A stretch of DNA of 64,000 nucleotides from an uncultured Pseudomonadales bacterium (GTDB taxonomy: Bacteria; Pseudomonadota; Gammaproteobacteria; Pseudomonadales; Balneatricaceae): NCBI GenBank assembly GCA_937773555.1, contig CALJVT010000002.1:370501-434500 (forward strand). Direction: 5' to 3'. The position numbers were made by a program, and so were the translations under genes. A model generated the notes under the pieces. That model ran no database searches, was not told the origin of the DNA, and saw nothing but the letters and a program-made list of their open reading frames with translations. Positions 25,672 to 34,938 of this stretch are shown here, one piece after another (within the stretch, counting starts at the first letter, position 1; each line of letters begins with the position of its first letter).

Positions 25672-26701
25672 TGGAACAACTAAGGTAGATCCAATTGTTG
25701 CCACTCCCATGATTTCCTTAGTAATTCCTGTGTATAACGAAATTGAAGTTTTGCCGCTATTGTTTGAACGTGTAAGAAAAGTTATGCATAGCATTAACTT
25801 AGCCTATGAAATAGTGATGGTAGATGATGGTAGTAAGGATGCTAGTGCTAGTTACCTGGTCCAACAAGCGCAACATGATGAATGTGTAAAAGCTGTTATT
25901 TTATCTCGTAACTTTGGTAAAGAGGCTGCCTTGTCTGCTGGTTTAGAGCAAGCTGGGGGGGATGTTATAATTGTGCTCGACGCAGATTTACAAAACCCTC
26001 CAGAATTGATTCCAGAAATGCTAGAGAAATGGCGTGATGGCGCTGACATAGTGGCTATGAAGCGGCGTAATCGAGAGGGGGAGTCGTGGGTTAAGAAATC
26101 GGGTTCATATATTTATTATCGTATTATGAATCGTATTACTGGCCCTATGAGCATCCCTGAAGATACTGGAGATTTTCGCCTCATGAGTCGTAGATCACTG
26201 GATTCACTTAACCAGTTACCAGAGCGTAATCGATACATGAAAGGCTTATTTGCTTGGGTGGGTTATCCCACTCATGTGATGGAGTATGATGTGGCCGATC
26301 GTGCTGCAGGAGAAACCAAGTGGAACTATTTCAACTTATTTGGCTTGGCCTTTGAAGGAATTACGTCTTTTTCTGTTGCGCCACTCAGGGCTATGGTGCT
26401 GCTGGGCCTTGTGACGGCAGCATTAGGTGGCTTTTATGGTGCTTGGATCGTGGTTGAAGCGCTCCTTTTTGGTAATGACTCTGCTGGATTTCCAACCATT
26501 ATCGCCATGATTACTTTTTTAGGAGGGGTGCAATTACTCTCCATAGGTGTGTTGGGTGAGTATGTGGGAAAAACCTATTTCGAGGCCAAACAACGGCCAC
26601 TATTTATTATTCAAGATGTGGTGCAAAAGTCTGTGCAAAGACCTAGTAAACACACATCTATAGCATTAGAAGGGACACCAGTTAATGTTACAAAGGACTA
26701 A
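25652..26701 (+). CDS. Polyprenyl-phosphate glycosyltransferase (GtrB/ArnC-like, GT2)
   Basis: 349-residue membrane glycosyltransferase family 2 enzyme that loads a sugar onto undecaprenyl phosphate. The GT-A domain shows SLVIPVYNE (22-30), VDDGSKD, LSRNFGKEAALSAGLE and the DADLQNPPEL metal site; RYMKGLFAWVGY and two C-terminal membrane helices follow. It starts with GTG at 25652 inside gtrA; an ATG at 25709 would remove 19 residues and leave the fold intact. It overlaps the ArnT-like gene by 17 bases. The donor sugar is unknown. Confidence 0.9.
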   Translation: MQNQTPSGTTKVDPIVATPMISLVIPVYNEIEVLPLLFERVRKVMHSINLAYEIVMVDDGSKDASASYLVQQAQHDECVKAVILSRNFGKEAALSAGLEQAGGDVIIVLDADLQNPPELIPEMLEKWRDGADIVAMKRRNREGESWVKKSGSYIYYRIMNRITGPMSIPEDTGDFRLMSRRSLDSLNQLPERNRYMKGLFAWVGYPTHVMEYDVADRAAGETKWNYFNLFGLAFEGITSFSVAPLRAMVLLGLVTAALGGFYGAWIVVEALLFGNDSAGFPTIIAMITFLGGVQLLSIGVLGEYVGKTYFEAKQRPLFIIQDVVQKSVQRPSKHTSIALEGTPVNVTKD

Positions 26702-28136
26702 TATCATTTGGTTATTAGGTGCCTTATTATTGGTGCGCATCATCGCCATGGTAGTGGTGCCATTTGCTGATACTACAGAGCCTAGGTACGCTGAAATAGC
26801 CCGGTTAATGATGACCACGAATGACTGGATCACTCCGTGGTTTGAACCAGGTGTGCCTTTTTGGGGAAAACCACCTCTGTCTTTCTGGGCCCAAGCTATT
26901 TCGTTTAAGCTATTTGGCATCAACGAATTTGCTGGCCGGCTACCTGCACTTTTGGCGTTTTTAGCCACGGTATGGATGCTTTGGCGGCTTGCTGCTTCTG
27001 TAGTTAATCCCCATGTTGCCTATGCGAGTTCAGTGGTGTACTGCGGCATGGTACTCACCTTTTTAGCAGCAGGCACGGTGATGACAGACCCCTACTTGGC
27101 GTTGGGAACCACTTGGTCTATGGTGGCGTTTTATTTGGCACCTAAAGAGAATGTCTGGTATTGGCGTTATGGGTTTTTTATTGGTTTAGGTATTGGTTTG
27201 TTAGCCAAAGGCCCTCTGGCAATAGTGATTAGCGGTGCACCTATCGGTTTATGGGTATTGCTGCAGGGTAAACTGATGTTTTACTTACGGGCTATGCCTT
27301 GGGTTAAGGGTACTTTATTAACCTTAATTATCGCCTTACCATGGTACATATTAGCTGAATTAAAAACCCCAGGGTTTATTAACTACTTTATTGTAGGCGA
27401 GCATTTTATGCGCTTTGTAGACCCAGGTTGGGTGGGTGATTTATATGGTCATGCGCACAAAGAACCAAAAGGTATGATTTGGTTGCACTGGTTAGCGGGG
27501 TCTTTACCTTGGGGGCCACTAGCTCTACTTTTATTAATAGGCCATATGTTTAGAACAAGCTGGCGCCTAACAGTATGGCATGCTGTTAAGCAGCCAGTGG
27601 TCATTTATGCGTTGTTATGGGCGTTGGTAACACCTGTATTTTTCACCCCTGCTGGCAATGTTATCTGGACCTATGTGCTTCCATCGATGCCAGCGTTTGC
27701 CTTCTTAATGGGTTGGGCTATGGTGAAACTCAATAATGGTAAACAATGGCGTCAGCTTGGCTTCAACCTAGTCATGTGGTTTATGCCTGTTGCTGGGCTA
27801 GTATTTAGTGTGTTGGTTGCAAATAACAATGATTTGATGAAAACCGAAAAGCGGATCGCTGAATATGTTGCACAACAACCCCAAAATGGTGATAACCATA
27901 ATTGGTCCAGGCTTTACTATCTTGGCTCTAAGTTAGAGTTCTCTGCCCGCTTTTATAGCCATGACAAGGCTAAACCTGTTCAGCTAGACCAGCTTGAAAA
28001 CTTAGCCATTCAACAAAAAGGCATATTCGTGGCGGTGCCAACAAATCAGTGGGAAACCACTGTTGCCCAGTTTGGAGCAAGGCTGCAACCACGTATTGAA
28101 AACATGCGCTTTAAGTTAGCTTTTCTTGCTCCTTAG
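26685..28136 (+). CDS. ArnT-like lipid-linked glycosyltransferase (GT39/83, PMT_2)
   Basis: 483-residue integral membrane transferase of the ArnT/PMT_2 type, somewhat shorter than ArnT (about 550). The first periplasmic loop has DTTEPRYAEIARLM with the conserved Glu-Pro-Arg-Tyr, then FWGKPPLSFW, GLGIGLLAKGPLA and a periplasmic C-terminal part. Such enzymes move a sugar (in ArnT, aminoarabinose) from undecaprenyl phosphate to lipid A or another envelope acceptor. It is the last gene of the gtrA-GT2-ArnT unit. Its stop overlaps the convergent torT stop by 4 bases. Confidence 0.88.
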   Translation: MLQRTNIIWLLGALLLVRIIAMVVVPFADTTEPRYAEIARLMMTTNDWITPWFEPGVPFWGKPPLSFWAQAISFKLFGINEFAGRLPALLAFLATVWMLWRLAASVVNPHVAYASSVVYCGMVLTFLAAGTVMTDPYLALGTTWSMVAFYLAPKENVWYWRYGFFIGLGIGLLAKGPLAIVISGAPIGLWVLLQGKLMFYLRAMPWVKGTLLTLIIALPWYILAELKTPGFINYFIVGEHFMRFVDPGWVGDLYGHAHKEPKGMIWLHWLAGSLPWGPLALLLLIGHMFRTSWRLTVWHAVKQPVVIYALLWALVTPVFFTPAGNVIWTYVLPSMPAFAFLMGWAMVKLNNGKQWRQLGFNLVMWFMPVAGLVFSVLVANNNDLMKTEKRIAEYVAQQPQNGDNHNWSRLYYLGSKLEFSARFYSHDKAKPVQLDQLENLAIQQKGIFVAVPTNQWETTVAQFGARLQPRIENMRFKLAFLAP

Positions 28137-29197
28137 TCTGAAATAACTTCAAAAGTAGGCCAGAAAGAGGCAGGTGCTAGTGAATTTTCAGTATTGAACT
28201 GGCCTACGTTGTATTGATCTATCATAACTATTCGTGGACTAAGGTGGCGCTCTGTCAGCTTTCCTTCAAGAATGCGCACAGCCTGATCTACGGCTAAACG
28301 GCCCTGCAACACAGGTGAATCTGTGGGTGCAGCTAAAATGTGCCCCCGCTTAATACCGCGAAATACATTATGGGTAAAGTAGGTCGATACAATATCAATT
28401 TTACCACGTAAATTGCGGCTAAGTAGTTCGCTGACGGCCACATCTGCTGTAAGCGCTGTGCCCACAATGTAATCAAAATCACTAGTCTCTTCTAGTACTT
28501 CTTGGAGCAAATTACGTTGAATTTCCTTACCAGTATCCCCCCATTTCACTGCGACTATCTGCACTCCTGAACCAGCAATGCCATCGTGAAAGCCGTCATC
28601 AATAAATTTCACCCAACCCGATTCTTTTGGGCCAGGAAACCACGCTACCTTAGCCTCATTGTCCCCTTTGATGGGGTGACGTTGGGCAAGGTACTGCCCT
28701 ACTTTTTCCCCCATGCTGTACCAAGAAACGGCTGCTTTAGCACTTATGCCTATGTTTTCAATGTCGTTGACAGCTGCCACAACGGGAGTGGTTTGCGCAA
28801 TTTTGCGAATACTAGGCGACAGCCCGTTAAAAGACACTGTACCCACAATAATGGCATCACTGGCAGAGTTGGTGCAATGCTTAAGCTGCTCTATTTGGGT
28901 ACTTAGTTGAGGGTAACCTCCAGCTTCGAGAACCGTCATGTTAACGCCTAGACGCTTCACTTCTTCCACCATTCCGTAGTTGACACTAAGCCAGTATGGG
29001 TCTTTAAGGTGAGGATAGGTCACACACAAGTGCCACGGTTGAGTGGCTTTTTCTATGGGTTGGTATAACAACGGCCGCATCTGACCTTGATAATCAAATG
29101 GTGGATCCCAGGCCACAATGTCCCACACTGCATAGGCGGGCAAACTAATCCCAAAGCAGAAAACTAAACTTAAACAGTGTGTTAAACGAAAAATCAT
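28133..29197 (-). CDS. torT: Periplasmic TMAO-sensing protein TorT
   Basis: 354-residue periplasmic binding protein of the TorT group, partner of the sensor kinase TorS. A signal peptide ends near AYA (21-23). Clear TorT segments are LKDPYWLSVNYGM (residues 64-76), VLEAGGYPQLSTQ, EIQRNLLQEVLEE, and FRGIKRGHILAAPTDSPVLQG near the end, all paralleling E. coli TorT. In E. coli, TMAO-bound TorT activates TorS. It is divergent from torS with 104 bases between. No torC, torA or torD is in the window, so the controlled genes lie elsewhere or are different. Confidence 0.92.
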   Translation of the reverse strand: MIFRLTHCLSLVFCFGISLPAYAVWDIVAWDPPFDYQGQMRPLLYQPIEKATQPWHLCVTYPHLKDPYWLSVNYGMVEEVKRLGVNMTVLEAGGYPQLSTQIEQLKHCTNSASDAIIVGTVSFNGLSPSIRKIAQTTPVVAAVNDIENIGISAKAAVSWYSMGEKVGQYLAQRHPIKGDNEAKVAWFPGPKESGWVKFIDDGFHDGIAGSGVQIVAVKWGDTGKEIQRNLLQEVLEETSDFDYIVGTALTADVAVSELLSRNLRGKIDIVSTYFTHNVFRGIKRGHILAAPTDSPVLQGRLAVDQAVRILEGKLTERHLSPRIVMIDQYNVGQFNTENSLAPASFWPTFEVISD

Positions 29198-29301
29198 GGT
29201 GTTAACTACCTCAGGTGGTACATTTAAGGGTGAAAATCGGCTGCGGTACTAGAGCGTATTGTGTTATTTTACGCCTACGTTAGTCTACCTTCTGAGTGCC
29301 T

Positions 29302-32241
29302 ATGGCTGTCAACCTTGGCGTCGGCAGTAAATTACTGTTGGCTATGATCTTAACCATTAGTTTGTTATTAGTTGCTGCCGTAATTGGTTGGCAGGGTTAT
29401 GAGCGGGTGGCCAGTAAACAAAACTCGGTGATTGATGAGGCCATACCCAGTATTATTGCGGCCCACAGCTTAACAGAGATTAACGCTAGTTTAGCCACCG
29501 CCGCCCCAGCACTGTTAGGTGTGACTAATGAGCCTGAACGTAAAAAAATCACTGCGACTATCGAATATCAATTACAGCAACTCAGGGATTCATCTATTTG
29601 GCTTGGCGGCGCCAGCGACTACCCTTTTGAAAGCTTGGTATTGCAGAGCATGAGCGTGAATATCAGTAATAACTTAGTGCGCCAAATTAGTTTAGTGGAA
29701 CGACGACTAGACTATTTGCAAAAAGCGAGCGTGCTACAAAATAAAACCTTACTTGCAATGAGCAAGATTCATGATATCAGCACCTCCTTGGTAGCTAATG
29801 CGAACACCATGACCACGGCAGTGGCGTCTAGTTTATATGACTTAGCCGATGCCAAGAGTGACGCAGGGCAGGATGCTTTGTATATTGCCTTTGATCGCCT
29901 CATTGAGGTTGATTTAGACCATATGGACAGGATGTACGAACTGCGCCAGCGTTCTGCAAGCTTAATGGGTTTGCTAACCCTACTGCCTAAACAAACCACT
30001 TTAGCCGCGTTATATAAAATTAAGCAGGACATTCAACTCAATATGGTGGTGCTTCAGCGCCGGGTTGCCGAAGTGAATGACCCAGGTCGCCGCCAGCAAG
30101 GGTTAGATTTGCTGTCGGTGGTGAAAACTAACATTGCCTCCACTACCGCAGATAACCTATTTGCCTTGCAGCGAAGTAACATTAATGTGCTCAACCAATT
30201 AGTGGTATTGAACAATGCCAGTGTTAAATTGACTAAAGCATTTAATGAGCAAGCAGACAGCGCTAGCAGAGCTGCAGGGGCAAAAGTACAGAAGGCTACA
30301 GATGAAGCTCGCACTGCGGTAGCTAATGGTCGCAACATATTACTGATAGCGTGTTTAATTTTAGCTGTAGTGGCAATCAGTGTTTTGTGGTTTTATGTCA
30401 AACGTAATCTTTTCCATCGATTAACCCAGTTAAACCAAGCCTTCTTAGCCGTAGCTCAAGGCAACTTAGACTATCAATTGCAAATTAGTGGCCATGATGA
30501 GCTAGGGCGCTTAGCTAAAACTGTGCAGGTGTTTAAAGAAAATGCCCGCGCTCGCCAGCAGCTAGAACAGCAACAAGAAGCTGTAGAATTGCGTCTAAGG
30601 AACTATCAGTCTGAGCTTGAACAAGAGATCCAAATGCGCACGGGACAGCTTCAGCAGCTTAATCAGGAGCTTTTGGCGACAGCTGGAAAGCATCAGCTTG
30701 CTCGTACGGAAGCAGAGCGAGCAAACCAAGCTAAAACCGCATTTTTAGCTACTATGAGCCATGAGGTACGGACACCTTTAAGTGGTGTGCTAGGCACCTT
30801 AAGGTTATTGCAAAAAACACAATTAGATACTCAGCAAACGGAATATATAGGCCTAAGTCAGGCTGCTGCTGAAGCTTTATTAGGTATTTTGAATGGCATC
30901 CTAGATTATGCCAAGGTAGAGCAAGGGAATATGCAGATGGAAAATCTGCCCTACCAGCTAGTTAAGGTAGAGGCGAACATGATAGCCCTAATGTCTGGTG
31001 CAGCGGCTGAAAAAGGACTGCAGTTAGACGTGCATATCCCACAGCAACTTAGACAACAAACCCTTTTAGGTGATCAGGGTAAGGTCCAACAAGTATTATT
31101 TAACCTACTGGGTAATGCCATTAAATTCACCAGCGTAGGCTACATTGAGCTTTATGTGAGTTTGATTGAAGACGACAGTTTAATTGAACGCTTGCGTTTT
31201 GAAGTAAGAGATACTGGTTTAGGCATTCCACAAGACATGCGCCAGACGCTGTTTCAGCCGTTTACCCAATATGATGCATCCACCTCGAGACGTTTTGGAG
31301 GCACTGGTTTAGGATTGTCTATTTGTAAAACCTTGGTGGAAGCCATGGAAGGCACTATTGGCATTTGTAGCCGCGTTGAAAATGATGTAAAACAAGGCTC
31401 AAATGTATGGTTTGAATTACCCTATTGGCCAGATTTAGAATACATATCTTCAACGCCTAGTGTCGCTGAGACTGCCGCAGTTTTAACGTGTATGAATATA
31501 TTGTTGGTAGAAGATAATGAGATTGGTCGGATCGTTGTAGAAGGTTATCTGAGCCATGAGGGACACAAAGTGACGTTGGCCAAAAATGGGTTTGAGGCTC
31601 TAGCGCTAGCAGAAAACCACTTCGACATTATTTTAATGGACATTAGTATGCCCGGCATGGACGGTGTTGAAACTACCCTGCGAATGCATCAAGTTCACAA
31701 ACGCTTGGGGCTAAAGATTCCAATTATCGCCATGTCTGCACATATTTTTCCAGAGGAGGTTGATTCTTATTTAAGCTCAGGGCTAGATGGGTTTGTGGGC
31801 AAACCCATAGACCCAGAACGGCTAAATGATTTGCTATTAGGTGTTAGTCAAGCTCAGGAGAAGCTGGTATCTATGCCTCATGAAGCAGAAATTCAGTTAG
31901 TTAACGAAAAATTGCTTAACGATGACCTCAGTGTGTTGGGTAAAACCTGTTTGTTAGAAATGGTTAGCCTTTTCACTCAAGCTTGTAATGATAATATGGA
32001 GGTACTAGAAATTGCACGGCAACAAGAGGATTGGGTGAAACTAAGTGACTCAGCACACAATTTTAAAAATGCTGCGGGTAGTTTGGGACTTGAGACATTA
32101 CATCAATTGATTAACCAGCTGGAAAGCCAAGCAAAGCATGGTCAGCCTACGAGTATCGATTTGATTCTAGAAGATTTGCCAGACCTGGTAAAAGCTTCCC
32201 AAAAAGCCCTTAACAATTGGAGCGCCGCACACATTATCTAG
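29302..32241 (+). CDS. torS: Hybrid sensor histidine kinase TorS
   Basis: 979-residue tripartite sensor kinase. An N-terminal membrane helix is followed by a long periplasmic helical sensor (about 30-345), a second helix, HAMP (near 370-420), a coiled coil, HisKA with phosphorylation site H487 (MSHEVRTPLSG), HATPase (DTGLGIPQ, GGTGLGLSI), a receiver with D780 (ILMDISMPGMDG) and a C-terminal HPt with H919 (SAHNFKNAAGSLG). This is the TorS architecture of the phosphorelay to TorR. I chose the ATG at 29302; a GTG 6 bases upstream is possible. It is convergent with torR. Confidence 0.93.
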   Translation: MAVNLGVGSKLLLAMILTISLLLVAAVIGWQGYERVASKQNSVIDEAIPSIIAAHSLTEINASLATAAPALLGVTNEPERKKITATIEYQLQQLRDSSIWLGGASDYPFESLVLQSMSVNISNNLVRQISLVERRLDYLQKASVLQNKTLLAMSKIHDISTSLVANANTMTTAVASSLYDLADAKSDAGQDALYIAFDRLIEVDLDHMDRMYELRQRSASLMGLLTLLPKQTTLAALYKIKQDIQLNMVVLQRRVAEVNDPGRRQQGLDLLSVVKTNIASTTADNLFALQRSNINVLNQLVVLNNASVKLTKAFNEQADSASRAAGAKVQKATDEARTAVANGRNILLIACLILAVVAISVLWFYVKRNLFHRLTQLNQAFLAVAQGNLDYQLQISGHDELGRLAKTVQVFKENARARQQLEQQQEAVELRLRNYQSELEQEIQMRTGQLQQLNQELLATAGKHQLARTEAERANQAKTAFLATMSHEVRTPLSGVLGTLRLLQKTQLDTQQTEYIGLSQAAAEALLGILNGILDYAKVEQGNMQMENLPYQLVKVEANMIALMSGAAAEKGLQLDVHIPQQLRQQTLLGDQGKVQQVLFNLLGNAIKFTSVGYIELYVSLIEDDSLIERLRFEVRDTGLGIPQDMRQTLFQPFTQYDASTSRRFGGTGLGLSICKTLVEAMEGTIGICSRVENDVKQGSNVWFELPYWPDLEYISSTPSVAETAAVLTCMNILLVEDNEIGRIVVEGYLSHEGHKVTLAKNGFEALALAENHFDIILMDISMPGMDGVETTLRMHQVHKRLGLKIPIIAMSAHIFPEEVDSYLSSGLDGFVGKPIDPERLNDLLLGVSQAQEKLVSMPHEAEIQLVNEKLLNDDLSVLGKTCLLEMVSLFTQACNDNMEVLEIARQQEDWVKLSDSAHNFKNAAGSLGLETLHQLINQLESQAKHGQPTSIDLILEDLPDLVKASQKALNNWSAAHII

Positions 32242-32249
32242 TGTTAGGG

Positions 32250-32960
32250 CTATGATTCGTCTAAACCACTGAACAAATAACCTTCTCCATGAACAGTGGT
32301 TAACAGCAGGGGTTTTTTATAGTCACGTTCCAATTTTCGCCGTAAACGCATGATTAATACATCTATGGTGCGATCGTTTGGATCCCAGCTGCGGTGAGTG
32401 ACTTGGGATAATAAACGATCACGATTAAGGACTTGACCAGGGTGGGCCATAAACACAAATAAGAGTTCGAATTCTGCTCTAGTTAATTTAACCTCTTGTT
32501 GATCTCTGCCTAATAAATGGCGACGAGACGCATCTAATAATAAGCCATCAAAAGCATAGATGGATTTGTGTTGTATAGGCTCTTCACTTTGGCTATGAAT
32601 GCGCCGTAGCAGGTTAGTGACTCGTGCCAGAAGTTCTCGTGGGTTAAACGGTTTAGTCACATAATCGTCGGCACCTATTTCTAGGCCAACAATGCGGTCT
32701 ATATCGTCAGTTTTCCCAGTGACTAATACGATACCCATACTGCTTTTGGCTCTTACTTCGCGGGCCAGCAATAAACCACTTTCATCAGGCAGGTTAATAT
32801 CTAAAAGAAGCATGCTGATGTCTTCTTGGTTGATTACAAGGCGCATTTCTCTAGCACAGCTCACAGCAGTGACGCGATAACCCTCAGACTCAAAGTAGCC
32901 TGCAAGCTTAGTTCGGGTGATAGCTTCGTCTTCTACTATGAGGATGTGATGAGTCTTCAT
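32250..32960 (-). CDS. torR: OmpR-family response regulator TorR
   Basis: 236-residue response regulator. The receiver domain begins HHILIVEDEAIT, with phosphorylation site D54 (LLLDINLPDESG) and the KPFNPRELLARV segment; an OmpR-type winged helix follows (LTRAEFELLFVFM, RTIDVLIMRLRRKLE). TorR receives phosphate from TorS. The ATG at 32960 matches the E. coli TorR start; the frame extends 63 bases upstream but without a better start. A hairpin terminator of the tetR gene lies just before it. Confidence 0.92.
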   Translation of the reverse strand: MKTHHILIVEDEAITRTKLAGYFESEGYRVTAVSCAREMRLVINQEDISMLLLDINLPDESGLLLAREVRAKSSMGIVLVTGKTDDIDRIVGLEIGADDYVTKPFNPRELLARVTNLLRRIHSQSEEPIQHKSIYAFDGLLLDASRRHLLGRDQQEVKLTRAEFELLFVFMAHPGQVLNRDRLLSQVTHRSWDPNDRTIDVLIMRLRRKLERDYKKPLLLTTVHGEGYLFSGLDES

Positions 32961-33011
32961 AAGGGCTACTCTTGTTATTATTGAAACTAGTATAGCAGTA
33001 GATATAGACAT

Positions 33012-33044
33012 AAAAAAAGGCACCAGCTGGGGGGCGTCCTTTTG
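33012..33044 (-). terminator. Probable intrinsic terminator after the TetR gene
   Basis: On the minus strand, GG-A-CGCC pairs with GGTGCC (one A bulge and a G-T pair) around an 8-base loop, followed by TTTTTTT. It lies between the TetR stop at 33093 and the torR start, separating the two minus-strand genes. Confidence 0.6.
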
Positions 33045-33092
33045 AGCTAGAACTACTTCGTAAGCATAGTCATGCTAGTGTTGCTTGGGCGT

Positions 33093-33677
33093 TTATTTGA
33101 GGCTAGAAAGGAGGCGTTTGATCAGTTGTTGATTGTTACGTATTAAGGTTGGATTTAATTCCAGGCCGCGCAAACTATCCCAAGCAAAATAAATATTAAT
33201 CACGCCAAGGGCGACCTGTTGGCAGTCATCTGAGCTTGCTTGTGAATGCCTGCGCTGCAACTCTAGGCTAAGGTCAGCAACATAGAGCTCAAAGCACTGA
33301 GTCATGCGAACACTGACGGTAGGGTAGCGATGGGAGGCAGATAATAAAGCATAAAATGCGGGTAGCATTGTTCGGTACACTGCCTCTGGTTTGGTGCTAA
33401 ACAGCACATCGACTAACCACTCATTTGTGAGGTCTTCTCGATGGGAGTGTTCCTGTTGTCGCCATATATTCTCAAACTTGCTCGCTACATAATCAGCAAC
33501 TTGATTGACTAAGTCCTCTCGGTTACCTGCAAAATGGCGCACTAAGCTGCGCTGCATACCGGCTTCTTTTGCTATTTCATCAAGAGATGCTGCTTCGAGA
33601 CCAAGTTTACTGATGCATCGAGTAAACGCAGCCATAATGCTTTGTTGGCGTTCAGCTTGAAGGGATGGGCGTGCCAT
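33093..33677 (-). CDS. TetR-family transcriptional regulator
   Basis: 194-residue TetR regulator. The N-terminal HTH reads AAFTRCISKLGLEAASLDEIAKEAGMQRSLV (about 16-46, shown in two parts of the same helix-turn-helix: SLDEIAKEAGMQ, RSLVRHF). The C-terminal ligand domain resembles the BetI type but is not diagnostic. It is divergent from the Rieske oxygenase gene with about 100 bases between, so it most likely controls that gene, with a betaine, carnitine or related amine as inducer. The inducer is inference. Confidence 0.85.
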   Translation of the reverse strand: MARPSLQAERQQSIMAAFTRCISKLGLEAASLDEIAKEAGMQRSLVRHFAGNREDLVNQVADYVASKFENIWRQQEHSHREDLTNEWLVDVLFSTKPEAVYRTMLPAFYALLSASHRYPTVSVRMTQCFELYVADLSLELQRRHSQASSDDCQQVALGVINIYFAWDSLRGLELNPTLIRNNQQLIKRLLSSLK

Positions 33678-33774
33678 AGTTCATTCGCTCAAGGGTAGTA
33701 AATAATCATGTTTGACAATTTTAAACCAAAAGTATAAGTTGTCACAAATGATAATTAATAAAAGAAGTGATCTT

Positions 33775-34896
33775 ATGGCGCTTATACACCCCCAAAAACC
33801 TCTAGAACAGCCTTTTACGAATGATCCGCAAGCGTCTTATACCCTGCCTTCTCGCTTTTACACAGACGCAGATATTTATGAGCAGGAAAAAGCAGCCATT
33901 TTTTGGAAATCGTGGGTTTATGTTGGTCATGCATCGCAATTACAACAACAAGGCGACTATTTAACTGCCAGTCTTCATGGGCAAGAGGTTCTAGTGATGA
34001 GGGATCAGGCAGGGGAGTTGGGTGCCTTTTTCAATGTATGCCCCCACAGAGGTCATCAATTGTTAGAAGGCTGTGGCAATACTCGCGTTATCGTTTGTCC
34101 CTACCATGCTTGGTGTTTTGATCAACAAGGCACGTTTTTACGTGGGCGTAACCTGCAAGATTTAAAGCAATTCTGTGAACCAGAATTTAATCTTAAAACC
34201 GTCAAATTGGAGCTTTTTTTGGGCTTTGTGTTTGTTAATCTAGATCCTAATGCACCTGCAATGACTCAAGTTTATGCAGGCTTAGCAGATGAAATTAAGT
34301 ATTATGTGCCAAAAATTGATGAGGTAGAACACCAGTATCACGCTGATTATTCCGTTGCGGCCAACTGGAAATTATTGATGGACAATTTCCTTGAGTGCTA
34401 CCATTGCCAGCCAGCTCATAAAGATTTTGTTGATTTGGTAGATATGCCCAGCTACAAAACTAAAGCTCATGATTATTATTCCAGCCATATTTCGCATCAA
34501 CCCAGTAATAGCAACAGCAATGCATATAAAGTCGAAGGAGACCAAACCTTTGGCTACGCGGCTTGGTTCGTTTGGCCTAATTTGACCATCTGGGTCATGC
34601 CGGGGGATGCAAATATAAGCATGTTACAAATGCATCCAGATGGGCTAGCTCAATGCCACGAAACGTTAGACTGGCATGGCATAGGCAAGCAGCTCAATCA
34701 AGCTTCGCAAGACGCTATTACTTATTTAGATGAGGTGCTGCAGCCAGAGGACATTGGCCTGTGTGAAAGCGTCCAAAAAGGCCTTTCGTCTCTAGCCTAC
34801 AACCAAGGGCGTTTTGTTGTAGATGACCAGCGCAGTCATTTGAGTGAGCACGGCGTACACCACTTCCAGGAACTAGTGATTAACGCGTTAAATTAA
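33775..34896 (+). CDS. Rieske non-heme iron oxygenase, GbcA/choline monooxygenase type
   Basis: 373-residue oxygenase alpha subunit. The Rieske 2Fe-2S ligands are C89, H91 (CPHRGH), C108 and H111 (CPYHAW). The mononuclear iron site is in DNFLECYHCQPAH (H210 and H215), the signature shared with glycine betaine monooxygenase GbcA, stachydrine demethylase, CntA and choline monooxygenase. Such enzymes N-demethylate or hydroxylate quaternary amines, releasing formaldehyde. The reductase (GbcB) is not adjacent. The ATG at 33775 follows AGAAGTGAT; a longer frame from 33712 is less likely. A GcvT-fold gene follows 42 bases later, suggesting the two act on the same substrate chain. Confidence 0.87.
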   Translation: MALIHPQKPLEQPFTNDPQASYTLPSRFYTDADIYEQEKAAIFWKSWVYVGHASQLQQQGDYLTASLHGQEVLVMRDQAGELGAFFNVCPHRGHQLLEGCGNTRVIVCPYHAWCFDQQGTFLRGRNLQDLKQFCEPEFNLKTVKLELFLGFVFVNLDPNAPAMTQVYAGLADEIKYYVPKIDEVEHQYHADYSVAANWKLLMDNFLECYHCQPAHKDFVDLVDMPSYKTKAHDYYSSHISHQPSNSNSNAYKVEGDQTFGYAAWFVWPNLTIWVMPGDANISMLQMHPDGLAQCHETLDWHGIGKQLNQASQDAITYLDEVLQPEDIGLCESVQKGLSSLAYNQGRFVVDDQRSHLSEHGVHHFQELVINALN

Positions 34897-34938
34897 TCAT
34901 ATTCAAACTAACATGAATTGCCTTACGAGGAGATTTCT

